From: Enterobacter cloacae subsp. cloacae ATCC 13047
Lineage (GTDB): Bacteria > Pseudomonadota > Gammaproteobacteria > Enterobacterales > Enterobacteriaceae
Direction of reading: 5' to 3'
Assembly: GCF_000025565.1 (NCBI RefSeq)
Contig: NC_014121.1
Span: forward strand, 3,038,001-3,102,000
DNA: 64,000 nt
Position 1 is the first letter of the stretch. The number at the start of each line of letters is the position of its first letter. The translations under genes were made by a program, and so were the position numbers. The notes beneath the pieces were generated by a model. It was not told the DNA's origin, searched no databases, and saw only the letters and a program-made list of their open reading frames with translations. Positions 10,350 to 20,370 of this stretch are shown here, one piece after another.

Positions 10350-12266
10350 TTACGGTATGGCGTCTTCAGTGATGTATTTGCCCGTTTTGACCGCCTGACG
10401 TCGCCAGAGCAGCAGAATAAATGTGGAGATAGCGGTCCCCACCAGCGCCGCGCCAAACCAGCCTGCCGCTGCAACCACACCGCTCAGCCCTGCATCATGA
10501 AGTAAAAAGAGCGAGAAAATGCCTGCGCCCGGCGTGGACAGGCCGATCCCCATCGCGCCAACAATCGCCCCTGTCACCATGGAGCCCAGCACAAATGAGC
10601 CAATGACGCGGAGGGGATCTTCAATCGCCATCGGTATTGCCCCTTCGGTAATGCCCGCGAGGCCAAGCAGCCACGTTGATTTGCCGGTTTCAATTTCAAA
10701 CGGTTTAAACAATCTCGGCGCCAGCATCGTTGACGCCGTCACGGTAAAGGCCGAGACCATCTTGACGGAGGCGAAAATTGCATAGGGGCCATACACCCCG
10801 TTGGCCATTGCCCCGAGGCAGAACGCGTAGGAGGCTTTGTTGACCGGCCCGCCCAAATCGAACGAACACATAAAGCCAAGGATCGCGCCCAGGAGCAGCG
10901 CATTCGCGCCAGAAAGGCCATTAAGCCAGGCGGTGAGCGCGTTGTTTATCCAGGCCACCGGTTCGCCGATCACAAACAGCATCAGGCTGCCTGCGCCCAG
11001 CACGCCAATAACCGGATAAAGATAAAAGGTTAAGAAGCCGTTGAAGCGGCTACTGAGGCGAATGTGATTTTTCACCCAGCGCATCAGGTAGCCCGCAATC
11101 AGCCCGCCTGCGATGGCCCCCAGAAAACCGGAACCAATCATATTGGCAGCCAGACCGGCAGCGAAACCCGGCGTCAGCGCCGGTTTATCCGCCAGTGAAT
11201 AAGCGGTATACGCCGCCAGAACGGGAACCATCAGCATGCCAAGCATGCCGCCGCCAAGCTTGCGGTACATCCACAGCCACGAATTTTCCTGATCGAACAA
11301 GTGCTGCAGCCCCAGGATTTGCGCCAGCAATACCGACACGGCCAGCACCGTACCACCGGCGACAATCAACGGCACCGCAAAGGAGATGCCGCTCAGGAGC
11401 GCCTGCTTGAGCTCGGTTTTGACACTCTTTTTTGTTTCAGTATCGACGGGCGCATGCCGCGCAGCGTCGGCAGGCTTTAACGCCAGCGCGCGTTCTATTA
11501 ACGCTTCAGCATGGCGTAGTGGCTCCGCAACGGGTACGGAAACGGTGGGGATCCCCGCAAAGCGTTCACTCTCTTTGATCGCCACTTCTGCGGCAAAGAT
11601 ACATGCTCTGGCCTCCTGCAGTTGCTGTGACGTGAGGCGCCCCTCAATGCCGTTCGCCCCCTGCTTTTCCACCACCACGTTGACGCCCATCCTGCGTCCC
11701 GCTTTTTCCAGGTACTCCGCCGCCATATAGGTGTGGGCAATCCCGGCCGGGCAGGCGGTAACGCAGACAATAGTCGGGGCACTCTCCTGGATGGCGTCGG
11801 CCTGCTCCCCGGGCGCGGCGTCCAGCGCGGTCAGTACACCTTCTGCCGTGGTCGCCGCCATTACGCGGGCCCTGAGATCGTCATCCGCCAGGCGAGACGT
11901 GAGCGCCGTTAACACCTCAATATGCGTTGATCCGGCTTCCGCCGGAGGGATCGCGAGCAGGAAAATGAGCGTGACCTCTTCCGGCCCGTCCACCCCTTCC
12001 CATTCCAGCGGTTCGCACAGCGTTGCGACGGCAAAAGCCGCCTCTTTTACCGTGGCCGATTTGCCATGGGGGACAGCCAGCCCCTCACCCAGCGCGGTTG
12101 GGCCAAGCGATTCCCGTTGAAAAACGTCCACCAGAAAAGCCTCGGCGTCAGTGATTTTGCCCAGCGCCTCCAGCCGCATCGCGAGCTGACGTATTGCCTC
12201 ATCACGGCGGGTAAACTGCGCCTGAACGCAGACAGCACGCGGATCGGTCAGGGTCGTCAGGTTCAT
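10350..12266 (-). CDS. mngA: Mannosyl-D-glycerate PTS transporter, EIIABC fusion
   Basis: MngA imports and phosphorylates 2-O-alpha-mannosyl-D-glycerate through the PTS (fructose family). Domains in order: EIIA with the phosphohistidine in LAVPHGK (His67 from this start), EIIB with the phosphocysteine in [10 protein letters not shown], then a membrane EIIC with about nine helices. The longer reading frame from 12323 begins at TTG. The ATG at 12266 has a good AGGA site 8 bases upstream, so I prefer it (638 residues); E. coli is annotated as 658 from an upstream start. The gene is divergent from mngR, with CRP-like and MngR-like sites between them. Confidence 0.94.
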   Translation of the reverse strand: MNLTTLTDPRAVCVQAQFTRRDEAIRQLAMRLEALGKITDAEAFLVDVFQRESLGPTALGEGLAVPHGKSATVKEAAFAVATLCEPLEWEGVDGPEEVTLIFLLAIPPAEAGSTHIEVLTALTSRLADDDLRARVMAATTAEGVLTALDAAPGEQADAIQESAPTIVCVTACPAGIAHTYMAAEYLEKAGRRMGVNVVVEKQGANGIEGRLTSQQLQEARACIFAAEVAIKESERFAGIPTVSVPVAEPLRHAEALIERALALKPADAARHAPVDTETKKSVKTELKQALLSGISFAVPLIVAGGTVLAVSVLLAQILGLQHLFDQENSWLWMYRKLGGGMLGMLMVPVLAAYTAYSLADKPALTPGFAAGLAANMIGSGFLGAIAGGLIAGYLMRWVKNHIRLSSRFNGFLTFYLYPVIGVLGAGSLMLFVIGEPVAWINNALTAWLNGLSGANALLLGAILGFMCSFDLGGPVNKASYAFCLGAMANGVYGPYAIFASVKMVSAFTVTASTMLAPRLFKPFEIETGKSTWLLGLAGITEGAIPMAIEDPLRVIGSFVLGSMVTGAIVGAMGIGLSTPGAGIFSLFLLHDAGLSGVVAAAGWFGAALVGTAISTFILLLWRRQAVKTGKYITEDAIP

Positions 12267-12331
12267 AGAGATCCTCACAGTTGCATCGTTATAGTCTGCG
12301 AAGGATTGTGGCAGAGCGGACAATACATTTA

Positions 12332-12347
12332 TGTGATCATTTTCACT
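12332..12347. promoter_or_regulatory. CRP-type site between mngA and mngR
   Basis: TGTGA-N6-TCACT matches the CRP consensus at nine of ten core positions. It lies 66 bases before the mngA start, a typical activating distance for a sugar PTS gene. Confidence 0.6.
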
Positions 12348-12369
12348 AACACCAATATTTGTATTTAAG

Positions 12370-12384
12370 TTGTATTATTTACAA
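12370..12384. promoter_or_regulatory. Candidate MngR operator
   Basis: TTGTATTATTTACAA is a perfect inverted repeat of TTGTA around a five-base centre, in the mngA-mngR spacer. Short AT-rich palindromes of this form are typical GntR-family (HutC/FarR type) operators. A related TTTGTATTT stands just to its left. Assignment to MngR is inference from position. Confidence 0.5.
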
Positions 12385-12437
12385 ATCATTAGTTGAATGC
12401 ATAATTCTCAGAAAAGGTATTAATCAGGCGCGATAAA

Positions 12438-13154
12438 ATGGGCAATAAACCGCGATACCGGCAGATAGCGGATGTCTTCCGCGAAAAAATTAACGCCGGA
12501 GAATTAAAACCGGGTGACGCGCTACCAACGGAATCCAGCCTTCAGGAGGCGTTTAGCGTCAGCCGCGTCACCGTCCGGCAGGCCCTGAAACTGCTTGCCG
12601 ACGAACAGATCATCGAAAGCATCCAGGGCAGTGGTTCATATGTAAAAGAGGAGCGGGTCAATTACGACATTTACCAGCTCACCGGCTTTTACGAAAAACT
12701 GGCGGATCGTAACGTTGATACGCACAGCGACGTTAAAATTTTTGAAGTGGTAAAAGCCGATACAAGACTCGCGGCTACGCTGGCAATTGGCGAGGATGAT
12801 AAGGTCTGGCACGTCAAGCGCGTACGCTTCATCAAGCAGAAGCCGGTAAACCTGGAAGAAACCTGGATGCCGCTGGCGATGTTCCCCGACCTCACCTGGG
12901 AAGTGATGGAAAAGTCGAAATACCACTACGTTGAACAGATCAAAAAGCTGGTCATCGATCGCAGTGAACAGGAGCTGGTGCCGGTCATGCCCTCAGAAGA
13001 GGCGATTGCCGCGCTGGCGCTCGATCCGGCAAAACCGATCCTGGAAAAAGTCTCCCGCGGTTTCCTGAAAGATGGCCGGGTTTTCGAATACAGCCGCAAC
13101 GTGTTCAATACCGACGATTACAAATTCACCCTCGTGGCGAAACGCAGGCAATAA
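12438..13154 (+). CDS. mngR: MngR (FarR), GntR-family repressor of mngAB
   Basis: MngR is a GntR/HutC-type transcription factor that represses mngAB and binds fatty acyl compounds in vitro in E. coli (hence FarR). The 238-residue protein has an N-terminal winged helix (about 1-72, with LPTESSLQEAFSVSRVTVRQAL) and a C-terminal UTRA ligand domain (VNLEETWMPLAMFPDLTW, FEYSRNVFNTDDYKF). It is divergent from mngA and convergent with sucD. It uses ATG 12438; a purine-rich upstream region gives only a weak ribosome site. Confidence 0.95.
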   Translation: MGNKPRYRQIADVFREKINAGELKPGDALPTESSLQEAFSVSRVTVRQALKLLADEQIIESIQGSGSYVKEERVNYDIYQLTGFYEKLADRNVDTHSDVKIFEVVKADTRLAATLAIGEDDKVWHVKRVRFIKQKPVNLEETWMPLAMFPDLTWEVMEKSKYHYVEQIKKLVIDRSEQELVPVMPSEEAIAALALDPAKPILEKVSRGFLKDGRVFEYSRNVFNTDDYKFTLVAKRRQ

Positions 13155-13176
13155 AAAAGGCCGCTTTACAGCGGCC
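13153..13176 (-). terminator. Terminator of the sdh-suc operon
   Basis: Stem GGCCGC/GCGGCC with a six-base loop, followed on the minus strand by T6. The T-run overlaps the mngR stop codon on the other strand. No T-run follows in the plus direction, so it mainly ends the suc transcript. Confidence 0.8.
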
Positions 13177-13236
13177 AACCATGTCGAAACGGACATTTTT
13201 TATTTCAACGCGCCCCTTTCAGGGCGCAGAGAGGAC
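13153..13236 (-). ncRNA. sucD 3' UTR, candidate SdhX/RybD-type small RNA
   Basis: In E. coli an Hfq-bound small RNA, SdhX (RybD), is processed from the 3' end of the sdh-suc transcript and lowers ackA expression. Here the sucD 3' UTR has the same layout: about 80 bases, a first hairpin with arms GCGCCC/GGGCGC (around 13211-13228), a single-stranded AT-rich segment, and a strong Rho-independent terminator with a T6 tail. I infer homology from position and architecture only; the 5' end is not defined. Confidence 0.4.
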
Positions 13237-14106
13237 TTACTTAATGATGGATTTCAGTGCTTCGCCGATATCCGCCAGGCTGCGAACGGTCTTCACGCCT
13301 GCGGCTTCCAGCGCTGCGAATTTCTCATCAGCCGTACCTTTACCACCGGCGATAATCGCGCCTGCGTGACCCATACGCTTACCTTTCGGCGCGGTCACAC
13401 CCGCGATGTAACCGACTACTGGCTTGGTTACATGTTCTTTGATGTAAGCAGCCGCTTCTTCTTCCGCGCTACCACCGATCTCACCGATCATGACGATCGC
13501 CTCGGTCTGTGGATCTTCCTGGAACAGCTTCAGGATGTCGATGAAGTTAGAGCCAGGGATTGGGTCACCGCCGATGCCCACACAGGTGGACTGGCCGAAG
13601 CCGTAGTCGGTGGTCTGCTTAACCGCTTCATAGGTCAGCGTACCGGAACGGGAAACGATACCCACTTTGCCCGGCTTGTGAATGTGACCTGGCATGATGC
13701 CGATTTTGCATTCGCCTGGGGTGATCACGCCCGGGCAGTTCGGGCCGATCATGCGCACGCCCGCTTCGTCCAGCTTCACTTTCACGGTCAGCATATCCAG
13801 CGTCGGGATACCTTCAGTGATGGTGATGATCAGTTTGATGCCAGCGTCGATCGCTTCCAGAATGGAGTCTTTGCAGAACGGTGCCGGAACGTAGATAACG
13901 GTCGCGGTTGCGCCCGTCGCTTCTACGGCTTCACGCACGGTGTTGAACACCGGCAGGCCCAGGTGCGTGGTGCCACCTTTACCTGGTGTTACGCCGCCAA
14001 CCATCTGCGTACCGTAGGCAATCGCCTGCTCGGAGTGGAAAGTCCCCTGGCTACCGGTGAAGCCCTGGCAGATAACCTTGGTATCTTTATTGATTAAAAC
14101 TGACAT
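13237..14106 (-). CDS. sucD: Succinyl-CoA synthetase alpha subunit
   Basis: SucD pairs with SucC to convert succinyl-CoA to succinate with ATP formation. The 289-residue protein starts [21 protein letters not shown] (CoA-binding Rossmann domain). It carries the phosphohistidine motif [18 protein letters not shown] near residue 246 and ends ALKSIIK. Its ATG shares a base with the sucC stop (TAATG), matching the need for equal subunits. It is the last gene of the operon. Confidence 0.98.
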   Translation of the reverse strand: MSVLINKDTKVICQGFTGSQGTFHSEQAIAYGTQMVGGVTPGKGGTTHLGLPVFNTVREAVEATGATATVIYVPAPFCKDSILEAIDAGIKLIITITEGIPTLDMLTVKVKLDEAGVRMIGPNCPGVITPGECKIGIMPGHIHKPGKVGIVSRSGTLTYEAVKQTTDYGFGQSTCVGIGGDPIPGSNFIDILKLFQEDPQTEAIVMIGEIGGSAEEEAAAYIKEHVTKPVVGYIAGVTAPKGKRMGHAGAIIAGGKGTADEKFAALEAAGVKTVRSLADIGEALKSIIK

Positions 14107-15272
14107 TATTTCCCCTCCACTGCGGCAACAACCTGCTGAGCTGCATCCGTCAGACTTTTCGCTGCAATAATATTCAGGCCGCTGTCAGCCAGTTTTTTCG
14201 CGCCGAGTTCAGCGTTGTTACCTTCAAGACGCACAACAACCGGAACGTTAACGCCCACTTCTTCTACCGCGCCGATGATGCCGTCTGCGATCAGGTCGCA
14301 ACGTACGATACCGCCGAAGATGTTCACCAGAACGGCTTTCACGTTGTCGTCAGAGAGAATGATTTTGAACGCTTCGGTTACGCGCTCTTTGGTTGCGCCA
14401 CCGCCTACGTCGAGGAAGTTCGCTGGCTCGCCGCCATGCAGCTTAACGATGTCCATGGTGCCCATCGCCAGGCCCGCACCGTTAACCATGCAGCCGATGT
14501 TGCCATCCAGCGCCACGTAGTTCAGTTCCCACTGAGCAGCCTGTGCTTCACGCGGGTCTTCCTGAGACTGGTCACGCATTTCGCGCAGATCCGGCTGGCG
14601 GAACAGGGCATTGCCGTCAGCACCCAGTTTGCCATCGAGGCAGATCAGATCGCCCTGAGTGGTGATCACCAGCGGGTTGATCTCGATCAGCGCCAGATCG
14701 CGCTCCAGGAAGATGGTCGCCAGCCCCATGAAGATCTTGGTGAACTGCTGAACCAGCTTGCCTTCCAGACCCAGTTTGAACGCCAGCTCACGGCCCTGGT
14801 AAGGCATTGGACCTGCCAGTGGATCGATAGCCACTTTATGGATCAGGTGTGGCGTCTCTTCTGCCACTTTTTCGATTTCCACGCCGCCTTCGGTAGACGC
14901 CATGAACACCACGCGGCGTGAGCTACGGTCAACCACCGCGCCCAGATACAGCTCTTTCGCGATGTCGGTTGCCGCTTCAACCAGGATCTGGTTGACTGGC
15001 TGGCCGTTCGCATCTGTCTGGTAAGTGACCAGACGCTTGCCGAGCCAATGTTCAGCAAATGCACGAATTTCTTCTTTGCTCTTAACAACCTTCACACCGC
15101 CCGCTTTACCACGGCCACCAGCGTGAACCTGACATTTAACTACCCACGGGCCGGAACCGATTTTAGATGCGGCTTCTTCTGCTTCACGCGGGGTAGTACA
15201 GGCATAACCCACCGGAGCCGGTAAGCCATACCGGGCAAACAGCTGTTTGGCCTGATATTCATGTAAGTTCAT
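14106..15272 (-). CDS. sucC: Succinyl-CoA synthetase beta subunit
   Basis: SucC is the ATP-grasp subunit that binds nucleotide and succinate. The 388-residue sequence begins [18 protein letters not shown]. It has the grasp motifs ([24 protein letters not shown]) and the glycine loop [15 protein letters not shown]. It is separated from sucB by 95 bases that contain a REP-like palindrome, while sucD overlaps its stop codon. Confidence 0.98.
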   Translation of the reverse strand: MNLHEYQAKQLFARYGLPAPVGYACTTPREAEEAASKIGSGPWVVKCQVHAGGRGKAGGVKVVKSKEEIRAFAEHWLGKRLVTYQTDANGQPVNQILVEAATDIAKELYLGAVVDRSSRRVVFMASTEGGVEIEKVAEETPHLIHKVAIDPLAGPMPYQGRELAFKLGLEGKLVQQFTKIFMGLATIFLERDLALIEINPLVITTQGDLICLDGKLGADGNALFRQPDLREMRDQSQEDPREAQAAQWELNYVALDGNIGCMVNGAGLAMGTMDIVKLHGGEPANFLDVGGGATKERVTEAFKIILSDDNVKAVLVNIFGGIVRCDLIADGIIGAVEEVGVNVPVVVRLEGNNAELGAKKLADSGLNIIAAKSLTDAAQQVVAAVEGK

Positions 15273-15314
15273 GTGTTCTATCCATCCTTCAGGGTAATCG
15301 TTATCTTCAAACCT

Positions 15315-15345
15315 GCAGGCCGGTGCAAGGCGTATCCGGCCTACA
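15315..15345. repeat. REP-type palindrome between sucB and sucC
   Basis: Two imperfect arms around GCCGG...CCGGC with the tail CCTACAG match the enterobacterial REP/PU element. E. coli also carries REP sequence at this junction. Such elements usually stabilise upstream mRNA or reduce polarity into the next gene. Confidence 0.7.
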
Positions 15346-15367
15346 GGGCAGGTGATGCTAAAAGGGA

Positions 15368-16588
15368 CTAGACGTCCAGCAGCAGACGCGTTGGATCTTC
15401 CAGCAGCTCTTTAATCGCTACCAGGAAGCCCACGGACTCGCGGCCGTCGATCAGACGGTGATCGTAAGAGAGCGCCAGATACATCATTGGCAGGATCTCC
15501 ACTTTACCGTCTACCGCCATCGGACGATCTTTAATGGCGTGCATACCCAGGATCGCGCTCTGCGGCGGGTTGATGATCGGGGTAGACATCAGCGAGCCAA
15601 ACACGCCGCCGTTGGTAATGGTGAAGTTACCGCCGGTCAGGTCGTCTACGGTCAGCTTGCCGTCGCGGCCTTTCACGGCCAGCTCTTTAATATTTTTCTC
15701 GATGTCGGCCATACCCAGGGTATCCACATCACGCAGAACCGGAGTCACCAGACCACGTGGCGTAGACACCGCCATGCTGACGTCGAAATAGTTGTGGTAA
15801 ACCACGTCATCACCATCGATGGACGCGTTCACTTCCGGGTAGCGTTTCAGCGCTTCAACAACCGCTTTCACGTAGAAGGACATAAAGCCCAGACGGATAC
15901 CGTGACGTTTTTCAAACGCGTCACCGTACTGCTTACGCAGGTCCATGATTGGCTTCATGTTCACTTCGTTGAAGGTGGTCAGCATCGCGGTGGAGTTTTT
16001 CGCTTCCAGCAGACGCTCTGCCACACGCTTACGCAGGCGAGTCATTGGCACGCGTTTTTCACTGCGCGCACCCAGAGCAGGCTGTGCTGCTGGGGCTGCC
16101 ACAGGGGCTTTCGCTTCTGCCTGAGCAGGCGCTTTCGCCAGGTGTTTGTCGATGTCTTCACGGGTCAGACGACCGCCTACACCGGTACCTTTGATGGCTG
16201 CCGGGTCAAGGCTGTGTTCAGCCAGCAGGCGACGGATCGCCGGGCTGAGCGCGTCGTTGGTCTGTTCTTCCAGAGAAGCCTGCTGGCGCTGAGCCGGCGT
16301 AGAGGCTTTCTCTTCAGACTTCGCGCTGGACTCTTTGCCCGCGCTGTTGCCTTCACGCAGGCGACCCAGGATCTGGCGAGAGGTTACGGTGGTGCCTTCG
16401 TCTTCCAGCACCGCGTCCAGAACGCCATCCGCCGAAGCCGGTACTTCCAGTACCACTTTGTCAGTTTCGATTTCTACCAGCACTTCATCGCGCTTAACGG
16501 CATCGCCTGGTTTTTTATGCCAGGTAGCGACGGTCGCATCTGCTACAGATTCAGGCAGGTCGGGAACAAGAATATCTACGCTACTCAT
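15368..16588 (-). CDS. sucB: Dihydrolipoyl succinyltransferase (E2 of 2-oxoglutarate dehydrogenase)
   Basis: SucB transfers the succinyl group from E1 to CoA and forms the 24-mer core of the complex. Domains in order: lipoyl domain with the modified lysine in [10 protein letters not shown] (Lys44), an Ala/Pro/Lys-rich linker, the peripheral subunit-binding domain at about 115-150 ([15 protein letters not shown]), and a catalytic domain with [13 protein letters not shown] near the C terminus. There are 406 residues, the usual length. It starts 14 bases after the sucA stop. Confidence 0.98.
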   Translation of the reverse strand: MSSVDILVPDLPESVADATVATWHKKPGDAVKRDEVLVEIETDKVVLEVPASADGVLDAVLEDEGTTVTSRQILGRLREGNSAGKESSAKSEEKASTPAQRQQASLEEQTNDALSPAIRRLLAEHSLDPAAIKGTGVGGRLTREDIDKHLAKAPAQAEAKAPVAAPAAQPALGARSEKRVPMTRLRKRVAERLLEAKNSTAMLTTFNEVNMKPIMDLRKQYGDAFEKRHGIRLGFMSFYVKAVVEALKRYPEVNASIDGDDVVYHNYFDVSMAVSTPRGLVTPVLRDVDTLGMADIEKNIKELAVKGRDGKLTVDDLTGGNFTITNGGVFGSLMSTPIINPPQSAILGMHAIKDRPMAVDGKVEILPMMYLALSYDHRLIDGRESVGFLVAIKELLEDPTRLLLDV

Positions 16589-16602
16589 TATGTATCCTTT
16601 AA

Positions 16603-19411
16603 TTAATCGACGTTCAGCGCGTCATTGACCAGATCTTGTTGCTGCTTCTGGTGAACGGACATATACCCTACCGCCGGAGAGGCGGAGGCCGGGCGACCTG
16701 CATAACGCAGGGCAGACCCAAATGGAATCACTTCACGGAAATGATGCTGGCTGCAGTACCATGCGCCCTGGTTGAGCGGCTCTTCCTGGCACCAGACAAA
16801 ATCATGCACGTGAGCGTACGGTTTCAGCGCTTCCTGCACCGCCTGGTGCGGGAATGGATAAAGCTGTTCGATACGCACGATGGCGACATCTTTCTGATCG
16901 TTCTTACGGCGCTGTTCCAGCAGGTCGTAATAAACCTTACCAGAACACATCACCACACGCTTCACAGCCTGCGGATCCAGTTCATCAATCTCACCGATGG
17001 CAGGCAGGAAGGTGCCATTCGCCAGCTCATCCAGGCTGGACACCGCCAGTGGGTGACGCAGCAGGGATTTTGGTGACATGACCACCAGCGGACGGCGCAT
17101 ACCGCGCAGCGCCTGACGACGCAGCATGTGGTAAACCTGAGCGGGGGTGGACGGTACGCAAACCTGCATGTTCTGCTCAGCGCAGAGCTGCAGATAACGT
17201 TCCAGGCGCGCGGAGGAGTGCTCAGGACCCTGGCCTTCATAACCATGTGGCAGGAGCATCACCAGGCCACACATACGGCCCCATTTCTGTTCGCCAGAAG
17301 AGATGAACTGGTCGATAACCACCTGAGCACCGTTGGCGAAGTCACCGAACTGCGCTTCCCAGATGGTCAGCGTACGCGGCTCTGCGGTAGCGTAACCGTA
17401 TTCGAAGGCCAGCACCGCTTCTTCAGAGAGCACGGAGTCCCAGACCTTGAACTGGCCCTGACCGTTGTGCACGTGCTGCAGCGGGGTGTAGGTTGAACCG
17501 TTAGACTGGTTGTGAACTACCGCGTGGCGGTGGAAGAAGGTGCCACGGCCCGCATCTTCACCGGACAGACGAACAGGAATACCTTCATCAACCAGCGTCG
17601 CGTAAGCCAGCGTTTCTGCACCGCCCCAGTCGAACAGCTTCTCACCTGCCGCCATAGACTGACGGTCAGCATAAATTTTTGCCACGCGAGACTGCATCTC
17701 GATGGCGTCTGGCACGGTGCTGATGCGTTTAGCCAGCTCCTGCAGGCGCTTCATCTCGACCTTGTTCGGGTAGCTCTCATCCCACTCGTGGTTGAGGTAC
17801 GGCGACCAGGTAAAGGAGTGCATGTTCATCGGACGCAGCTCTTTTAACCACGCACTCACCCGCATCCAGCGCGTCGCGGTAGAGGTTGACCATTTCGGTC
17901 GCATCTTCCAGCGTCGCCACTTTTTCGCTTTCCAGCTTGTCAGCGTAGATTTTGCGCGGCGTCGGGTGTTTTTTGATTTTCTGGTACATCAACGGCTGGG
18001 TTGCACTTGGCTCGTCGGCTTCGTTGTGGCCGTGACGGCGGTAGCAGAACAGATCGATGAACACATCGCGTTTGAAGGTGTTACGGAAGTCCAGCGCCAG
18101 ACGGGTCACGAAGGCGACCGCTTCCGGGTCATCCGCGTTAACGTGGAAGATTGGCGCCTGTACCATCTTGCCGATGTCGGTGCAGTAAGGGGTTGAACGC
18201 GCATCCAGTGGGTTAGACGTTGTGAAGCCCACCTGGTTGTTGATGACGATACGAACGGTACCGCCCACTTCATAACCACGCGCTTTGGACATGTTCAGGG
18301 TTTCCTGAACCACGCCCTGCCCTGTGACCGCCGCATCACCGTGAATGGTAATTGGCAGCACTTTGTTGCTGCTTGGCTCGTCCAGACGATCCAGACGCGC
18401 ACGCACGGAACCGATAACTACCGGGCTGACGATCTCCAGGTGCGACGGGTTAAACGCCAGCGCCAGGTGAACCAGACCGCCTTCGGTTTCGATATCAGAC
18501 GAGAAGCCCATGTGGTACTTCACGTCACCGGTGCCGAGATGTTCTTTATGTTTGCCCGCGAATTCGTCGAACAGGTCCTGCGGTTTTTTACCCAGCACGT
18601 TGACCAGCACGTTCAGACGACCACGGTGCGCCATGCCCAGTACCACTTCACGGGTACCGCTCTTGCCTGCATGACGAATCAGCTCTTTCAGCATTGGCAC
18701 TAACGCATCGCCGCCTTCCAGCGAGAAGCGTTTTGCGCCCGGGAACTTCGCGCCCAGATAGCGCTCAAGCCCTTCCGCTGCGGTCAGTTCGTTCAGGAAG
18801 CGTTTTTTCTCGTCAGCCGAGAAGGTCGCGTGGCCCGCTACGGATTCGATACGCTGCTGGATCCAGCGTTTCTCTTCGGTAGAAGTGATATGCATGTATT
18901 CCGCGCCGATGGAGCCGCAGTAGGTTTGCTTGAGGGCGTCGATCAGATCGCCCAGCTTCATCGTGTCTTTACCGATGGCAAAAGAACCTACGTTAAAGCT
19001 TTCCTGGAAATCGGCCTCGGTCAGATCGTGATACGCCGGATCGAGATCCGCCACACGGTCTTGTTTCCACAGTCCCAGCGGATCGAGATTCGCATGCTGG
19101 TGACCGCGGAAGCGATAAGCGTTAATAAGCTGCAGGACTTTAACCTGCTTCGCGTTGGTGTCAGGGTCGGAAATCGCAGAAGAGTAACGTGAGGCATCCT
19201 TCGCCAGACGACGGAAATAATCACGTGTTTTGGAATGGAATTGATCCGGTTTGACTCCCGTGCCAGGCAACTGCTGGAACATGGAACGCCAGTTTGCGTC
19301 CACTGAGTCAGGATCGGTTAAGAAGTCTTCATAGAGCTGTTCTATCCAGCTCTGGTTGGCACCAGAGAGGTAAGAAGAGTCCAGCCAGGCTTTCATTGCG
19401 CCGTTCTGCAT
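16603..19411 (-). CDS. sucA: 2-oxoglutarate dehydrogenase E1; one frameshift as written
   Basis: SucA decarboxylates 2-oxoglutarate with thiamine diphosphate and loads succinyl on SucB. The N-terminal part reads from [20 protein letters not shown] to [11 protein letters not shown] (19411 down to about 17842). The rest, from [12 protein letters not shown] to VNDALNVD, is in another frame ending at 16603. The change sits in an A4 run (plus-strand T at 17842-17845) where A3 restores the conserved CVVKELRPMN. Repaired, it has 935 residues against 933 in E. coli. ThDP-binding segments ([24 protein letters not shown]) are intact. A homopolymer sequencing error is the simplest explanation, since every other gene of the operon is whole. 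Confidence 0.93.
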
Positions 19412-19577
19412 CGTGATCCCTTAAGCATTTTTATGCTTACTTTCGCCGTAGAAACTACCACGCACACCGCGTGTACGTGCCGGGGTTCACCTGCGAGCTC
19501 TTTTCATTTGGCCCGCGAAGGAACCTTTAGAAACTGTCTAGACTTCAGGGCAGTTTTTAAAGGTTTCTGCAATCTAT

Positions 19578-19613
19578 CCCCTCTCCCTTTGGGAGAGGGT
19601 TAGGGTGAGGGGG
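19578..19613. repeat. Dispersed palindromic repeat, copy 1 (sucA-sdhB spacer)
   Basis: CCCTCTCCC-tt-GGGAGAGGG followed by TAGGGTGAGGG. The same unit occurs at three other intergenic places in the window. The 227-base sdhB-sucA spacer has no gene; its remainder holds the sucA leader and an unassigned hairpin around 19525-19565. Confidence 0.75.
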
Positions 19614-19638
19614 AACAGCGCCCCCTCTCACTACTTAC

Positions 19639-20355
19639 TTACGCACTGCGCTGCAGCAGCATCGACTTAATATGGCCGATGGCGCGCGTCGGGTTCAGCC
19701 CCTTCGGACACACGCTGACGCAGTTCATGATGCTATGGCAGCGGAATACGCTGAAAGCGTCACTTAAACCTTCCAGACGACTATCGGTTTCGGTGTCGCG
19801 GCTATCGATCAGGAAGCGATAGGCAGCCAGCAGACCGGCCGGGCCGATGAACTTGTCCGGGTTCCACCAGAACGACGGGCACGACGTTGAACAACATGCA
19901 CAGAGAATACACTCATACAAGCCGTCGAGTTTTTCACGCTGCTCAGGAGACTGTAAATGCTCACGAGCGGGTGGATTTTGCCCATTATTCAATAAGTAAG
20001 GTTTAATCTTCTCATATTGTGCATAGAATTGCCCCATGTCTACCACCAAATCACGCACGACCGGCAGGCCTGGCAGAGGACGGATAACAATTTTCTGGCC
20101 CGGGCGTTGCAACGCGGAAATTGGCGTGATGCAGGCCAGACCATTTTTGCCGTTCATGTTGACGCCGTCAGAGCCACACACCCCTTCACGGCAGGAGCGA
20201 CGGAACGACAGTGTCGGATCTTTTTCTTTCAGCTGGATTAACGCATCCAGCAGCATCATGTCACGACCTTCTTCCGCTTCCAGCGTGTAATCCTGCATGC
20301 GCGGAGCGTCATCTACATCCGGGTTATAACGATAAACTGAGAATTCGAGTTTCAT
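19639..20355 (-). CDS. sdhB: Succinate dehydrogenase iron-sulfur subunit
   Basis: SdhB passes electrons from the flavin of SdhA to ubiquinone through three clusters. The 238-residue protein has the [2Fe-2S] cysteines in SCREGVCGSDG and NGLAC (about 55-75), and the [4Fe-4S]/[3Fe-4S] cysteines in CILCACCSTSCPSF and CHSIMNCVSVCPKGLNP (about 149-216). It follows sdhA by 15 bases. Confidence 0.98.
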   Translation of the reverse strand: MKLEFSVYRYNPDVDDAPRMQDYTLEAEEGRDMMLLDALIQLKEKDPTLSFRRSCREGVCGSDGVNMNGKNGLACITPISALQRPGQKIVIRPLPGLPVVRDLVVDMGQFYAQYEKIKPYLLNNGQNPPAREHLQSPEQREKLDGLYECILCACCSTSCPSFWWNPDKFIGPAGLLAAYRFLIDSRDTETDSRLEGLSDAFSVFRCHSIMNCVSVCPKGLNPTRAIGHIKSMLLQRSA

Positions 20356-20370
20356 TGTCCTGTCTCCGCA

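Noticed and set aside
15458..16606. A 382-codon open frame antisense to sucB
   Set aside because: Shadow frame; amino-acid composition is unlike a real protein and sucB is full length.
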